Assembly (NCBI RefSeq): GCF_033963835.1
Contig: NZ_JAXBME010000015.1
Location: 1-64,000, forward strand
DNA from: Cytobacillus sp. IB215665
GTDB lineage: Bacteria > Bacillota > Bacilli > Bacillales > SM2101
Length of the DNA stretch: 64,000 nucleotides
Direction: 5' to 3'
The notes below the pieces were generated by a model. The model did not search any database. It saw nothing but the letters and a program-made list of their open reading frames with translations, and was not told the origin of the DNA. The position numbers and the translations under genes are program-made. This document shows, in pieces, positions 1 to 7,642 of this stretch. Every line of letters begins with the position of its first letter. The stretch's first letter is position 1.

Positions 1-32
1 GCTCCCACCCCAAGAGCTATAAGGGCAGACAT
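1..32 (-). CDS. 5' end of an unidentified small gene running off the window
   Basis: On the minus strand a GGAGG at 41-45 lies eight bases before an ATG at 30-32. The reading frame begins Met-Ser-Ala-Leu-Ile-Ala-Leu-Gly-Val-Gly and leaves the window. Only ten residues are visible. They are hydrophobic, so a small membrane or secreted protein is possible, but no family can be named. Confidence 0.45.
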   Translation of the reverse strand, partial: MSALIALGVG

Positions 33-59
33 AATTGATACCTCCATTCATAATTTATA

Positions 60-223
60 AGAATATTTTACCATTTATTAAAAAATAGATGTATTTTTAA
101 TTAATCTATTTTACCAGCTTATTAGTTAATTTACTGATGATGTAATAAAAGATTGTTTTAACGTGAAAAAGAGGGCGATAACCCTCATAGCATACTTGGT
201 GAACTAAATGATAGTTATGTTTA
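60..223. other. Intergenic, no gene seen
   Basis: AT-rich sequence without a convincing reading frame. A short hairpin with arms GAGGG and CCCTC lies near 171-186. It sits downstream of the minus-strand membrane protein gene that ends at 224 and could be a weak terminator, but it has no clear T-run. Confidence 0.4.
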
Positions 224-478
224 CTACAATAAAATCGAAACGTAAATCGTGAAAATAAATAAAAATATACCTGAGATTATTAATAAAATACCCATTTTCA
301 CAGATATTTTCTTTTTCATGATTTCAAAATCTTTTATGATTACTAATGGTACCACAAATAAGCTTGTGAAAATCCATCCTAAATCAAAACCAATAATATG
401 TTCAACAAAGTAACCCACGCTCGAAATGAGGAATAAACCGGCTATTAAAATGGGGGAATAAAGTATAATGATAATCAC
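224..478 (-). CDS. Small membrane protein, copy A of a duplicated pair
   Basis: About 84 residues with three hydrophobic segments separated by a charged stretch containing KDFEIMKKKISVK. It is clearly paralogous to the gene at 5542-5820: both share the pattern F-x-L-G, then V/I-P-L-x-I-I-x-(K/R)-D-F and K-K-I-x-V-K in the same order. Both also share the same 5' context (TTCAAAGAGGTGATTAT) and similar AT-rich upstream DNA, so the promoter was duplicated with the gene. The start is uncertain: a GTG lies inside the AGAGGTGA sequence, while an ATT follows that sequence at normal spacing. No function is recognised; a small accessory membrane protein is all that can be said. Confidence 0.55.
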   Translation of the reverse strand: MIIIILYSPILIAGLFLISSVGYFVEHIIGFDLGWIFTSLFVVPLVIIKDFEIMKKKISVKMGILLIISGIFLFIFTIYVSILL

Positions 479-581
479 CTCTTTGAAGTTTAGCAAATTA
501 TAATACTATATGTTATATCGGAATATTATGGAATTTATTAAACACAAGATAGATGGAGTCGATTAGCGAGGAGGTTCGCCA

Positions 582-749
582 ATGAAAAAGGAATTTGCTG
601 AAATAGATTTGCAGAATAAAAGAAAACTATATGTTGTTAAAAATGGTGAATTGATAGCTCATGATCTTCCAGAGCACGGGGAAACGGTGATTGTTACGCA
701 CCAAGGAGAAGCAAAAGACATCATTACTACAGTTAAAACAAGATTATAA
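582..749 (+). CDS. XtrA/YqaO-like small phage protein
   Basis: A 55-residue protein with a strong ribosome binding site (GAGGAGG, nine bases before the ATG). The order 'K-x-x-Y-V-V-K-N-G-E-L', 'L-P-E-H-G-E-T-V-I-V-T-H-Q-G' and a basic C-terminus resembles the XtrA/YqaO family found in PBSX and skin prophage-like elements of Bacillus subtilis. The role of that family is unknown to me beyond its association with early/middle phage gene blocks. The two following small genes also look phage-like, which supports the call. The name rests on remembered similarity, not on a search. Confidence 0.6.
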   Translation: MKKEFAEIDLQNKRKLYVVKNGELIAHDLPEHGETVIVTHQGEAKDIITTVKTRL

Positions 750-832
750 GTCCGACCTGACAACAGGAGGGCACAGATAATTACAGCGATTAAGCTGTGT
801 GGTTTGTGTGCTCTTTTTGTTTTAAAGAATGG

Positions 833-1060
833 ATGAAGGGCGTGAGGACAATTCAAGGAGAGCTGAATAAATGGTGTAGAGCAAATAACATCAAAATTCA
901 ATTACCAAAACCAAAGAAAAACAATGAATCAAGCAAGAAGAAAAGAAATCACCCAAGGAAAAAAAGTAGGGAAGAATCACTTTCTTTTCGAGAAACAGAA
1001 AAGTTAATGGGTATATATGATAAAACATTGAGACAAAAGAAAAGCGGAGCCTCAGGGTAA
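833..1060 (+). CDS. Small basic phage-like protein
   Basis: About 75 residues, very rich in Lys, Arg, Asn and Ser in the middle (a run of KKNNESSKKKRNHPRKK). The C-terminal part, S-F-R-E-T-E-K-L-M-G-I-Y, recalls short helix-turn-helix-like proteins seen near replication or late-regulation genes of Bacillus phages. The ATG at 833 overlaps the stop of a short upstream frame (ATGA), and a GGAGG at about 767-771 precedes that frame, so translation could be coupled. An in-frame GTG at 797 is an alternative start but has no ribosome binding site. Function unknown. Confidence 0.5.
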   Translation: MKGVRTIQGELNKWCRANNIKIQLPKPKKNNESSKKKRNHPRKKSREESLSFRETEKLMGIYDKTLRQKKSGASG

Positions 1061-1089
1061 ATTATATGATAATAAGGAGTGAATTAATC

Positions 1090-1275
1090 ATGAATCAAGC
1101 TAAGTCTTATGAATATATAGATAGAATCTGTGTCAATTGCCCAGGTAGTTTATGGGGAGCGAAAAGCATTTGTAGAATCCATAACAAAAGCATAGGAAAT
1201 ATTACATCATGTGAACAGTGGGATCGACAATTAATTTTATTAAACCTTATGATGAGAGAAATGACGAGGAAGTAA
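1090..1275 (+). CDS. Small cysteine-rich phage-like protein
   Basis: About 61 residues. Four cysteines and a histidine (C-V-N-C, then C-R-I-H, then C-E-Q-W) suggest a metal-bound knuckle of the kind common in small phage proteins. The ATG at 1090 is chosen because AAGGAG lies upstream of it; an in-frame ATG at 1066 lies before that site and is less likely. It follows the basic protein gene by about 30 bases, so the small genes from 582 to 1275 could form one transcript. No specific function is recognised. Confidence 0.5.
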   Translation: MNQAKSYEYIDRICVNCPGSLWGAKSICRIHNKSIGNITSCEQWDRQLILLNLMMREMTRK

Positions 1276-1353
1276 CAGAGCCTAATAGACTTATGTGATT
1301 TTGAAGTTATTACAATATTTTAGTAATTTTTTGCACTGAGTCAATTTCAGACT

Positions 1354-1394
1354 CAAAAAGTCGCATTCCTGTACACTAAGGAACCGACTTTTTG
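1354..1394 (+). terminator. Rho-independent terminator
   Basis: Inverted repeat CAAAAAGTCG / CGACTTTTTG, with a second inner stem (TTCCT / AGGAA) in the loop. It follows the phage-like genes and the plus-strand arm ends in a T-run. Confidence 0.65.
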
Positions 1395-1562
1395 GGTTGT
1401 TTAAACATTAACTAGCTAAAACTTTCTATATAAACACCATGACCTTTCGTAACAAATGAACAAGACCGACTCATATTTCTCTGTACTTTCTTTCACACGA
1501 GGTAAGTCATGTTTTGAATCGGTCCATTCTCGGCGTTTATGATTGTTCACTTTGTCCATTAA

Positions 1563-2027
1563 AGAAAAGCGGTCACTATTGGGCTACGTGTATCTGATAT
1601 TCTAGTATTGCAAGTGAAAGATGTTCGTGGTGATTACATTAGAAGAAGAGAAATCAAAACAGATAAAAAACGAAGGACACCAATCTCTCCAAAGTTGAGG
1701 AAAGCAATAGCACCATATATTAAGGACATGGATCATGATGATTATTTGATCAGGAGCCGTCAAAAAGATCATAGAGGAAGTCAAAAGCCTATACATCGTT
1801 CCCAGGCTTATCGTATTTTGAAAGATGCTGCTAAAGCAATAGTATATCGTGAAGATGTTGGGACTCACACAATGCGGAAGACGTTTGGCTACATGCATTA
1901 TAAGAAATGGGGAAATGCAGCAGCTTTACAAAAGATATTTAACCATGATGTGGAACTTACAACGTTAATGTATATAGGTGTAGATCAAGACTATTTAGAT
2001 AAAACAATTATGGGATTGTATCGATAA
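1563..2027 (+). pseudogene. 5'-truncated tyrosine recombinase (integrase)
   Basis: This is the catalytic domain of a tyrosine recombinase without its N-terminal half. The frame opens after a stop at 1560-1562 and contains G-L-R-V-S-D (first catalytic Arg, codon at 1587-1589), H-T-M-R-K-T-F (the His/Arg box) and I-F-N-H followed by Y-I-G (the late His and the nucleophilic Tyr). Most catalytic residues are thus kept, but there is no start codon, ribosome binding site or core-binding domain upstream; 1441-1562 shows only broken frames. An internal TTG at 1608 could start a shorter product, but it would lose the first Arg. It is best read as a remnant of a phage or integrative element. A second fragment of the same type lies at 8231-8430. 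Confidence 0.75.
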
Positions 2028-2155
2028 TCTCATTTTGTTTTGTCTGTTTTCAAGAGTCAATGTATAGTGGTTGTTCAAATTCTAGTTTTACGAACTAATA
2101 TTAATATTTGAAACTTATCGGAAATTAGAGTCGTATTAAAGAAAGGACAAGTAAG

Positions 2156-2374
2156 GTGAATAAAGAAAATATAAGAAATGGGGAATTTGAGAATATGGAA
2201 AACAAAAAATGTCTTAAATGTGGAAGTACTGAATTCGTAGAAGGTACAGATTATATGCCAATAAAACCGAGCAAAATGTCTTTGAGTGGTTCAAATAAAA
2301 TTTACACATTTTGTTTAGAATGCGGAGAAGTTGATTCGATTCGTATTGAAAATACAACCATTTTTAAAAAGTAA
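2156..2374 (+). CDS. Small zinc-ribbon protein
   Basis: Up to 72 residues with two CxxC knuckles, C-L-K-C-G-S-T-E-F and C-L-E-C-G-E-V-D, about 35 residues apart, typical of a zinc ribbon. The GTG at 2156 has AAAGGA at good spacing; an ATG at 2195 would give 59 residues. Such proteins are common in phage-derived and stress loci but no specific role can be assigned. It is followed by a probable terminator. Confidence 0.55.
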   Translation: MNKENIRNGEFENMENKKCLKCGSTEFVEGTDYMPIKPSKMSLSGSNKIYTFCLECGEVDSIRIENTTIFKK

Positions 2375-2412
2375 AATGAATTTGTTCAATAAACGCAGTG
2401 TTACAAGAATTA

Positions 2413-2438
2413 GGGAAACCTCAAATTGGGGTTTTCCT
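2413..2438 (+). terminator. Probable terminator
   Basis: Stem GGAAACC / GGTTTTCC with an inner CCTC / GGGG, followed by TTAATTATTA. It lies directly after the zinc-ribbon gene. Confidence 0.55.
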
Positions 2439-2970
2439 TAATTATTATCCGTTATCAATAATAAAATATAATAGAGCCTATTTATTTAAAATCTTTTAGT
2501 GCTACATAATTTGGTTGCTGTGCAGTTGTTTGAAAAATAATTTATAAACCCAGTCATATCAACACTTTCAGTGTCGGAAAGGAGTGAAACAGAATTGTAT
2601 GATATGATGCACTCAAGGAATATTGTCACCCATTTACCACCTTATAGGTGAAAGACTCTATTTTATGATCCGTTTTCAAGGTGTGGTAAGCCGTTGCAAG
2701 TACTTTTCGATGTGTTGTCTGTTCAATGAGCAGGCAACTCTTTTTTATGAAGTACACATAATTAACGAGAGCCAAGTTCAATTTGGAAAAGTGTTTAAAT
2801 ATAAATACAGCAAGGCTTATAGGCATTTGTTGAGCATAACAAAATATAAACTAAGTGAAGTTCAATAAGAGTCTATCTAATGGATATGCTTTGTTATATA
2901 ATATTCAAACTTCCAAAACAGGAAAGAATCTCCTTTTGTCGAATTGTAATTCTATAAAGGGGTTGATAAT
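2439..2970. other. Intergenic, no supported gene
   Basis: A 530-base stretch. Open frames exist on both strands between 2623 and 2868, but they lack ribosome binding sites and have unlikely composition. Two AT-rich parts flank a less AT-rich middle, which may be decayed coding DNA. Confidence 0.4.
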
Positions 2971-3300
2971 ATGAATAATTTTCCATCTATTAAATTTAAA
3001 GATTATGCAGGCGCAATAGCGGAAGATATCTTAAGTTCAGTAAACGAATACAATCGACAACTAGATAATGAGCATGAAGCAGGAGTAATGCTAGCGTCAT
3101 TCGGTCAAACAATAACGGTATCTATAACTGGTGTAGGTAATATAGGAGCTAAACTAGTGAAGTTTACTGGAAATTTAGCAGATACTGGAGCACCAGCAGA
3201 ATTAATACAACATGTAAGTCAATTGAATTTTCTTCTAGTAGCATTACGTAGAGAGAATCCTGAAGAACCTAAAAAACAAATTGGATTTATACAAGAATAG
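2971..3300 (+). CDS. Conserved hypothetical protein (possibly DUF6173)
   Basis: A 109-residue soluble protein with AAAGGGG upstream of the ATG. The middle is a beta-rich segment (S-F-G-Q-T-I-T-V-S-I-T) and the C-terminal part has L-I-Q-H-V-S-Q-L-N-F-L-L and R-x-N-P-E-E-P-K-K-Q-I-G-F. This arrangement resembles, from memory, the DUF6173 family of unknown function in Bacillaceae; the name is tentative. It has its own terminator and stands alone among phage remnants. Confidence 0.6.
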   Translation: MNNFPSIKFKDYAGAIAEDILSSVNEYNRQLDNEHEAGVMLASFGQTITVSITGVGNIGAKLVKFTGNLADTGAPAELIQHVSQLNFLLVALRRENPEEPKKQIGFIQE

Positions 3301-3304
3301 TATT

Positions 3305-3332
3305 AAAGCACTCCATCAAGGGTGCTTTTTAT
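3305..3332 (+). terminator. Rho-independent terminator
   Basis: Stem AAAGCAC / GTGCTTT with a ten-base loop and a T-run, right after the gene ending at 3300. Confidence 0.75.
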
Positions 3333-3458
3333 TTGCAGAAAATTAGGTTCTTTGAGGACTTTGCACCCTTGCGGGTAGTCGCCACCCCAAAGCTTATGAC
3401 AGAAGTGAAAAGGACATTTCCGTTTCTGTTTTTAATTTTAAATATTGAGGTGTTATTC

Positions 3459-3753
3459 ATGCATGTACAAAACTTAAGAACAAAAGAAGAAGTTCTACAA
3501 GTTGGGTGCTTGGCAAACGGTAAGAATGAGAGCATTAGAACGTGACAACTATGAATCCCAGGAATGTATGCGACAAGGAAAAGTGTACACGGACAATCAT
3601 GATCCAGATAAACATAAACGATTAGATGTGGATCACAAGAAGGAGATTTACACACATCCTGAGTTAGCATTAGAGATTGATAATTTAGAAAAGCTTTGCG
3701 TTAAGTGTCATAACAAAAAGCATAAGCGTTTGCAAAATTGTTTGATGATGTAA
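3459..3753 (+). pseudogene. HNH endonuclease with a frameshift near its start
   Basis: The downstream frame contains the HNH core: L-D-V-D-H-K-K-E-I, then H-P-E-L-A-L-E-I-D-N-L-E, then C-V-K-C-H-N-K-K-H. This matches the small phage-type HNH nucleases that act with terminase in DNA packaging. An ATG at 3459 with GAGGTG upstream begins in another frame; a shift in the purine-rich stretch near 3482-3492 joins it to the HNH frame. The HNH frame itself could start only at a TTG at 3502 without a ribosome binding site. The first zinc-type cysteine pair also looks incomplete. I read this as an inactivated gene, with the reservation that one indel may be a sequencing error. Confidence 0.65.
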
Positions 3754-3810
3754 CTGATAAATGACCAAGTACATTATTTTTAATTAAGGAAACTCCAGAA
3801 TTATTAAGTT
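3741..3810 (+). repeat. 70-bp direct repeat, copy 1
   Basis: This stretch covers the last codons of the HNH remnant and the DNA after it. It matches 8986-9055 at about 60 of 70 positions in the same orientation. The repeat starts with TTTGATGATG and ends with TTATTAAG. Confidence 0.85.
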
Positions 3811-3830
3811 TCATAAGGGGGTTTACAAAA

Positions 3831-4085
3831 ATGAAGAGTTACTCGATTTATATTAATGGAGTAAATGAGGGTTCAGTGAAAACAGATAATATCAATCAGT
3901 TTATTGAAGAGAATTATGAGGATGTAAGTTACAAAATAAATCATGAAGAAAATGAAGTATATCTTAGAGTTGATATTCTTCAAGTGATGAGAAAAGCTGT
4001 AGGGGAATATGGAAACTCAAGAGTAACTATGTTTCATAAAAACCTGTATAGAGGATATAACATATCAACTGTTATATCCAATTGA
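3831..4085 (+). CDS. Hypothetical protein, 84 residues
   Basis: A small acidic soluble protein with AAGGGGG upstream of the ATG. The N-terminus (Y-S-I-Y-I-N-G-V-N-E-G-S-V) looks like a beta hairpin and the remainder like an alpha/beta fold. It is convergent with the C1q-like gene at 4108. No family is recognised and no motif suggests an activity. Confidence 0.55.
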   Translation: MKSYSIYINGVNEGSVKTDNINQFIEENYEDVSYKINHEENEVYLRVDILQVMRKAVGEYGNSRVTMFHKNLYRGYNISTVISN

Positions 4086-4107
4086 AATTCTGCAAAATAT
4101 TATGGGT

Positions 4108-4569
4108 TTATCGTAATATGGAGCCACCGAAATAAGTAAAAGCTGATTCTATAGCTTTAAATCCGGTATTAGCTGGTGTAATAAAAACAGCTACCAATTC
4201 ATCAGCATCTAATGGAGTCATCGCGGTAAAGCCTACTGGTTCATCTTGGAAAGATAACAACACTCCAGTTGAACCAATCAATCTCTTATTGGACCGGATT
4301 TCTATTTCTATGTTCCCTGGGTTTACAAATTCTAATAAAATTTCAGTAGTAAAAATATAGAACCCAGTTTCTGGAGCTTTAAATTGATTAGCACTAGTAT
4401 CATATCCGTTTCCATTATTAATAAGTGCATTATTAAAAGATATCCTGTTAACTTCATTAAAATCGAGTGGTTGGTCCATGTTCGTTTTTTCTGCACGAAA
4501 ATTAATTAACTCTTTATTTGGGTAGGGTGGGAATATACATTCTTGACAATTTATCACATTACTAGACAT
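4108..4569 (-). CDS. C1q-like jelly-roll protein, probable surface or spore-surface protein
   Basis: 153 residues, ATG preceded by AAAGAGGTGA. After a short Cys-containing N-terminus (I-N-C-Q-E-C) it has the C1q/TNF-type beta-sandwich signature: F-N-N-A-L-I-N-N-G-N-G-Y-D, F-K-A-P-E-T-G-F-Y-I-F and a closing A-F-T-Y-F-G-G-S-I. In spore-formers such domains form trimers on exosporium or other surface filaments, often as C-terminal domains of collagen-like proteins. Here there is no collagen stretch and no signal peptide, which fits a spore-layer protein made in the mother cell. The assignment to the spore surface is inferred from the neighbouring Cys-x-Cys and collagen-like genes. Confidence 0.65.
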   Translation of the reverse strand: MSSNVINCQECIFPPYPNKELINFRAEKTNMDQPLDFNEVNRISFNNALINNGNGYDTSANQFKAPETGFYIFTTEILLEFVNPGNIEIEIRSNKRLIGSTGVLLSFQDEPVGFTAMTPLDADELVAVFITPANTGFKAIESAFTYFGGSILR

Positions 4570-4712
4570 CTTTTCACCTCTTTCCTCTTATTAAACATGA
4601 TATTCAGATAAAGAGGGGAGAAGCAATACTCTTTACCTACTTAAAAAAAAATGGCGAAAATACTAGTAGTTTATGAAACTAAATAAGCAATAAGGTGATT
4701 AGCCTTATAAAA

Positions 4713-4731
4713 ACCTCCCAAATAGGGAGGT
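4713..4731 (-). terminator. Terminator of the gene at 4744-5040
   Basis: Stem ACCTCCC / GGGAGGT. On the minus strand it is followed by TTTTTAT, as expected for the end of the minus-strand gene. Confidence 0.7.
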
Positions 4732-4743
4732 ATGAAAAATTGG

Positions 4744-5040
4744 TTATTTAGCTCTGATTGCGACAGGACTTGGATCGTCAGGGAATTTTTCGAGCTTTTC
4801 AATACTATTTGTGTCTGTTAGAGGGATAAAACTTATTGAATCTTGTTCTGGAAGATTAAAGATGTTTTTTACAACTATTGCTTCATCTCTAAGTTCTAAA
4901 AATTCACCAACAGCCACTAGTAATACATCTGTACCAACGAAAGTTACACCGATTGGGTCACCTTTTTTAAAGTTTTCTTTTACAAGCTTTCTTAACGACT
5001 TAGTACCACAATCACAAGTAGTTATTCCGTTGTGTGTCAT
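4744..5040 (-). CDS. Cys-containing small protein, possible surface/spore protein
   Basis: 98 residues if started at 5040, where GAAAGAGGTGAT precedes the ATG; a start 36 bases upstream lies before that site. The N-terminus has T-T-C-D-C-G-T-K, another Cys-x-Cys motif as in the neighbouring surface-type genes. The rest is a small beta-rich domain with V-T-F-V-G-T-D-V-L-L-V-A-V-G-E-F, reminiscent of an SH3/Sm-like barrel. CATAGACTA on the minus strand at 5081-5089 fits a sigma-K type -10 box, but I see no matching -35, so this is only a hint. Function unknown. Confidence 0.5.
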   Translation of the reverse strand: MTHNGITTCDCGTKSLRKLVKENFKKGDPIGVTFVGTDVLLVAVGEFLELRDEAIVVKNIFNLPEQDSISFIPLTDTNSIEKLEKFPDDPSPVAIRAK

Positions 5041-5200
5041 ATTATCACCTCTTTCAAGGTTTGGTAGGTTTCGCATTAGTTAGTCTATGATTCTACTTGA
5101 AAGATTGCTTGTACTTATAGATTGGATAATAAATACATTTTTAGATACAAACACTTTATAAGGCTTATTAGCAAATTTGGAGAATAGGGAGGAAAAACAA

Positions 5201-5525
5201 ATGAAAAAATTTGAATGTGAGGTAACAAGAGTAGTGAGGTAACAAGAGTAGATCAACTCACCGTTGAGTTTGATGAAACGGCGATGAATGAACAGTGGAT
5301 GGACGATTTCAGCACTTTTACACATTGGAAGAACATGCAGAACATATAGCACAAATCAGAGCTAGATTCGGAAGTAAATTTATAGAAGGATATGGTGTGC
5401 CACTTGAAAACGGTAAAGCTCCTTATTGGGCAGATGATAAGGTTGTAAATAGAGCAATTAACATAAAAAACATATCTGAAGATGATGATATAGAGACAGA
5501 TGTTTATGAAATTCAAGGTAGTTAA
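5201..5525 (+). pseudogene. Frameshifted phage-like hypothetical gene
   Basis: An ATG at 5201 with GGGAGG upstream starts M-K-K-F-E-C-E-V-T-R-V. The sequence GAGGTAACAAGAGTAG then occurs twice in tandem as a 17-base unit (about 5219-5252), which shifts the frame into a stop. After the duplication the frame can be followed as M-N-E-Q-W-M-D-D-F, with a second shift near 5308. It then continues as H-F-Y-T-L-E-E-H-A-E-H-I-A-Q to the stop at 5525. If both lesions are removed the product is about 105 residues and acidic. Its family is not recognised. The small duplication looks recent. Confidence 0.65.
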
Positions 5526-5541
5526 TCGACTCAATGATAGT

Positions 5542-5820
5542 TTAATGAAAAAAAATATCAATGAAAATCATTGTTAATAGAAATTGAAGTATACCTAAGG
5601 TTATGAAAAAATAACCCGTTTTCACATTGATTTTCTTATCCATGAATGCAAAATCTCTAGTGATGATTAATGGTATGAAAATTAATGCTACGACAATTAT
5701 ACCTAAATTGAAATCAATGTGTAGATAAACATGATTAATATTAAGAACTAAATAACCAAGACTCAAACAGAGTAATACACCCAGAGTTAGTAATGTAGTT
5801 TGAAGTTTAATAATAATCAC
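5542..5820 (-). CDS. Small membrane protein, copy B of a duplicated pair
   Basis: About 92 residues with three hydrophobic segments, paralogous to the gene at 224-478 along its length (F-N-L-G, then I-P-L-I-I-T-R-D-F-A-F-M-D-K-K-I-N-V-K). The GTG start overlaps the AGAGGTGAT sequence; an ATT three codons later has that sequence as a well-spaced Shine-Dalgarno. The two copies share the leader and upstream DNA, so they were duplicated with their control region. They lie on either side of the first phage-remnant block. No function is known. Confidence 0.55.
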   Translation of the reverse strand: MIIIKLQTTLLTLGVLLCLSLGYLVLNINHVYLHIDFNLGIIVVALIFIPLIITRDFAFMDKKINVKTGYFFITLGILQFLLTMIFIDIFFH

Positions 5821-5959
5821 CTCTTTGAAGTTGAAAATTAAATTAATGATACCATATAGTGTCTAGGGATATTACAAGATTTAACAAACAGAAGGTAAGT
5901 TGTGATTACTAAAAACTTATTTATTTAGTAAAATTTAACTAAATCTATATTTTAAAGTA

Positions 5960-6115
5960 ATGCATTATGATAATACATTGGATATTACTGATGAATTATT
6001 TAGTGTAGAAGAAAAGTTAAATCGCTCTATTCTATTAAATAACAGTTTAATTAAACAATAATTTAATATAGAGATGGAGTCTTCAGCCAAACTACCAGAA
6101 TTTCTTCAACAATAA
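5960..6115 (+). pseudogene. Short coding remnant
   Basis: A frame begins at an ATG (M-H-Y-D-N-T-L-D-I-T-D-E-L-F), stops at 6059-6061, and continues in the same frame to a second stop at 6113-6115. There is no ribosome binding site. The composition is protein-like, so this is likely decayed coding DNA. It lies in an otherwise gene-free stretch from 5821 to 6548. Confidence 0.3.
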
Positions 6116-6190
6116 ATAATTGAAAATTTAAGTAAAATTTATTATGAGACATATTAGAGATTATGGTGAACACCCAGTGTATATGTAAAC

Positions 6191-6232
6191 CCTCCCTGAT
6201 TGTTCATGAAAGGAGGAGACAGCAGGGAGGGG
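6191..6232 (+). promoter_or_regulatory. Hairpin with a ribosome-binding-site-like loop
   Basis: A perfect 9-bp stem, CCCTCCCTG / CAGGGAGGG, encloses a 24-base loop that contains AAGGAGGAGA. There is no T-run, so it is not a normal terminator. It lies about 320 bases upstream of the collagen-like gene. It may be a remnant of a leader that controlled a lost gene, or a structured 5' region. Confidence 0.4.
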
Positions 6233-6548
6233 AGAGTGATAATAAAGGGTGTACTTTATGGTATGTAATATATATGAATTTAGCTTGTATTAATGTGATA
6301 GGTCAAATTAATCAATTTTATGCAACACAATGATTAATGAGTCGACTGTTCTCATAGATGAAAAATTGGGACTTTTTATTTTACATAATCAGGAATTTAC
6401 TTTGTGTTATATCGTAGCTTAGTCCATTTGTCCCTTATTAACATAGACTAAAGCATATTTTTGTCACACTAAACATGTTAGTCCAACCTTCTATAGAAAA
6501 GAATCATAAATATAAAGTATATACAACTATAGGAGGAGACAATTACTA

Positions 6549-7082
6549 ATGAAAGATAAAGATTGTAAATGCAGGGTCGTTCCACCACCACAAGGACCAC
6601 AAGGACCACCTGGGAAACAAGGACCAATGGGACTTCAAGGGTCACCAGGACCTCAAGGAGTTTTAACTTACGGTGTTTTAAGAGATGATGGAGGTCCATT
6701 TCCTGGAGTGGATGCGCAACCAATTACTCCCTTGGGAGGAGCATATGACACCCCAGGGCCTTTTAGTGGTACTACACTTAACCCTCTCTCTATTACTGTG
6801 CAAAATGCTGGTGACTACGAAATTTCATTTACAGTTATAGTATTCGATGCAGATGGTTCAGGATACAATTTTGAAACTGATATAACAATAGACGGTGTAT
6901 CACGATCTGATACAAGTATAGGAATGGTGGGAGTTGCAGGAGCTGTTACAGAAAATACAATCACAAGAACCACTATACTATCTTTAAATGCTGGACAAAC
7001 AATTGGTACAGTGGTATCTTTAGTGGCAGGAACTACCATATCTTTTATGAGACCCTCACTTAGGGTAATACAGTTATCTTAG
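6549..7082 (+). CDS. Short collagen-like protein, BclA type
   Basis: 177 residues with AGGAGGAG well placed before the ATG. The N-terminus has a Cys-Lys-Cys motif (D-C-K-C-R). Seven Gly-X-Y triplets follow at residues 16-37, rich in Pro and Gln, and then a C-terminal beta-sandwich domain of about 135 residues. This layout matches exosporium filament proteins of the BclA type, in which collagen-like stalks trimerise through a C-terminal jelly-roll. The collagen part is very short, so the stalk would be only a few nanometres long. A perfect terminator follows. Location on the spore surface is inferred from family and neighbours. Confidence 0.7.
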   Translation: MKDKDCKCRVVPPPQGPQGPPGKQGPMGLQGSPGPQGVLTYGVLRDDGGPFPGVDAQPITPLGGAYDTPGPFSGTTLNPLSITVQNAGDYEISFTVIVFDADGSGYNFETDITIDGVSRSDTSIGMVGVAGAVTENTITRTTILSLNAGQTIGTVVSLVAGTTISFMRPSLRVIQLS

Positions 7083-7100
7083 AGAAATGATGACTCCCAA

Positions 7101-7130
7101 AAACTGACGATTTATAACGTCAGTTTCTTT
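7101..7130 (+). terminator. Terminator of the collagen-like gene
   Basis: Perfect 9-bp stem AAACTGACG / CGTCAGTTT with an eight-base loop and a short pyrimidine tail, 18 bases after the stop codon. Confidence 0.75.
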
Positions 7131-7146
7131 GTATATACATGAATAC

Positions 7147-7173
7147 AATATTCAAATCTAGTATACATAATAG
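7147..7173 (+). repeat. 27-bp repeat left of the YVTN gene
   Basis: ATTCAAATCTA followed by TACATAATAG. A near copy lies at 7736-7762, and the two flank the YVTN gene in direct orientation. Confidence 0.5.
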
Positions 7174-7237
7174 CAGACATCCGAAGTCTTGCAGAATAGC
7201 AAAACCATCAGACATTTACTTTACTATTCTGTATTCA

Positions 7238-7621
7238 CTAATTCGGTATGATCACAACAGCCTCTGGATTAACCCCAACAGACACAGTGGCAATAACGGA
7301 ATGAGTTTTCACATCAATGACAGAAACAGTTCCTGGATCAAAGTCATTTGCAACATAAGCTAATTTTCCATCAGGCGTAAAAACTGTTTTAAAAGCTCTT
7401 TCGGTAGTGCCAATTGTTGCTACCAAAGAATGAGTTTTGGTGTCTATAACATATATATTTCCAATGTTATCACTCGTAACATAAGCTAATTTTCCATCAG
7501 GCGTGATGGCTATATCAGTTGGTTCAGTCAGACCGGGTACAGTAGCAATTACCTCATGTGTCTTCGTATCAATCACAGATACATTATTGGAATTAACATT
7601 TGCTACATAAGCCACCCCCAT
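7238..7621 (-). CDS. YVTN-family beta-propeller repeat protein (short)
   Basis: 127 residues made of three YVTN-type blades of about 42 residues. Each reads like A-Y-V-A-N, then V-S-V-I-D-T-K-T-H, then V-I-A-T-V, then I-T-P-D-G-K-L. A full propeller needs about seven blades, so this is either a fragment or works by oligomerising. GGAGTGGGTG precedes the ATG at 7621; there is no signal peptide. Related but broken YVTN modules lie at 9571-9920 and 11535-11790. In Bacillus these proteins often occur with collagen-like surface genes, as here. Its activity is unknown. Confidence 0.65.
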   Translation of the reverse strand: MGVAYVANVNSNNVSVIDTKTHEVIATVPGLTEPTDIAITPDGKLAYVTSDNIGNIYVIDTKTHSLVATIGTTERAFKTVFTPDGKLAYVANDFDPGTVSVIDVKTHSVIATVSVGVNPEAVVIIPN

Positions 7622-7642
7622 AAAAATCACCCACTCCATCAT

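Noticed and set aside
2623-2868. Overlapping open frames on both strands
   Set aside because: No ribosome binding site, unlikely composition and no resemblance to any protein.
3333-3545. Separate gene in the first HNH frame
   Set aside because: Its second half is simply the shifted start of the HNH gene, and the first half overlaps the preceding terminator region without a ribosome binding site.
5081-5089. Sigma-K promoter for the gene at 4744
   Set aside because: CATAGACTA fits a -10 box but no AC-type -35 is at the right distance, and the other surface genes lack a clear match, so no promoter is claimed.
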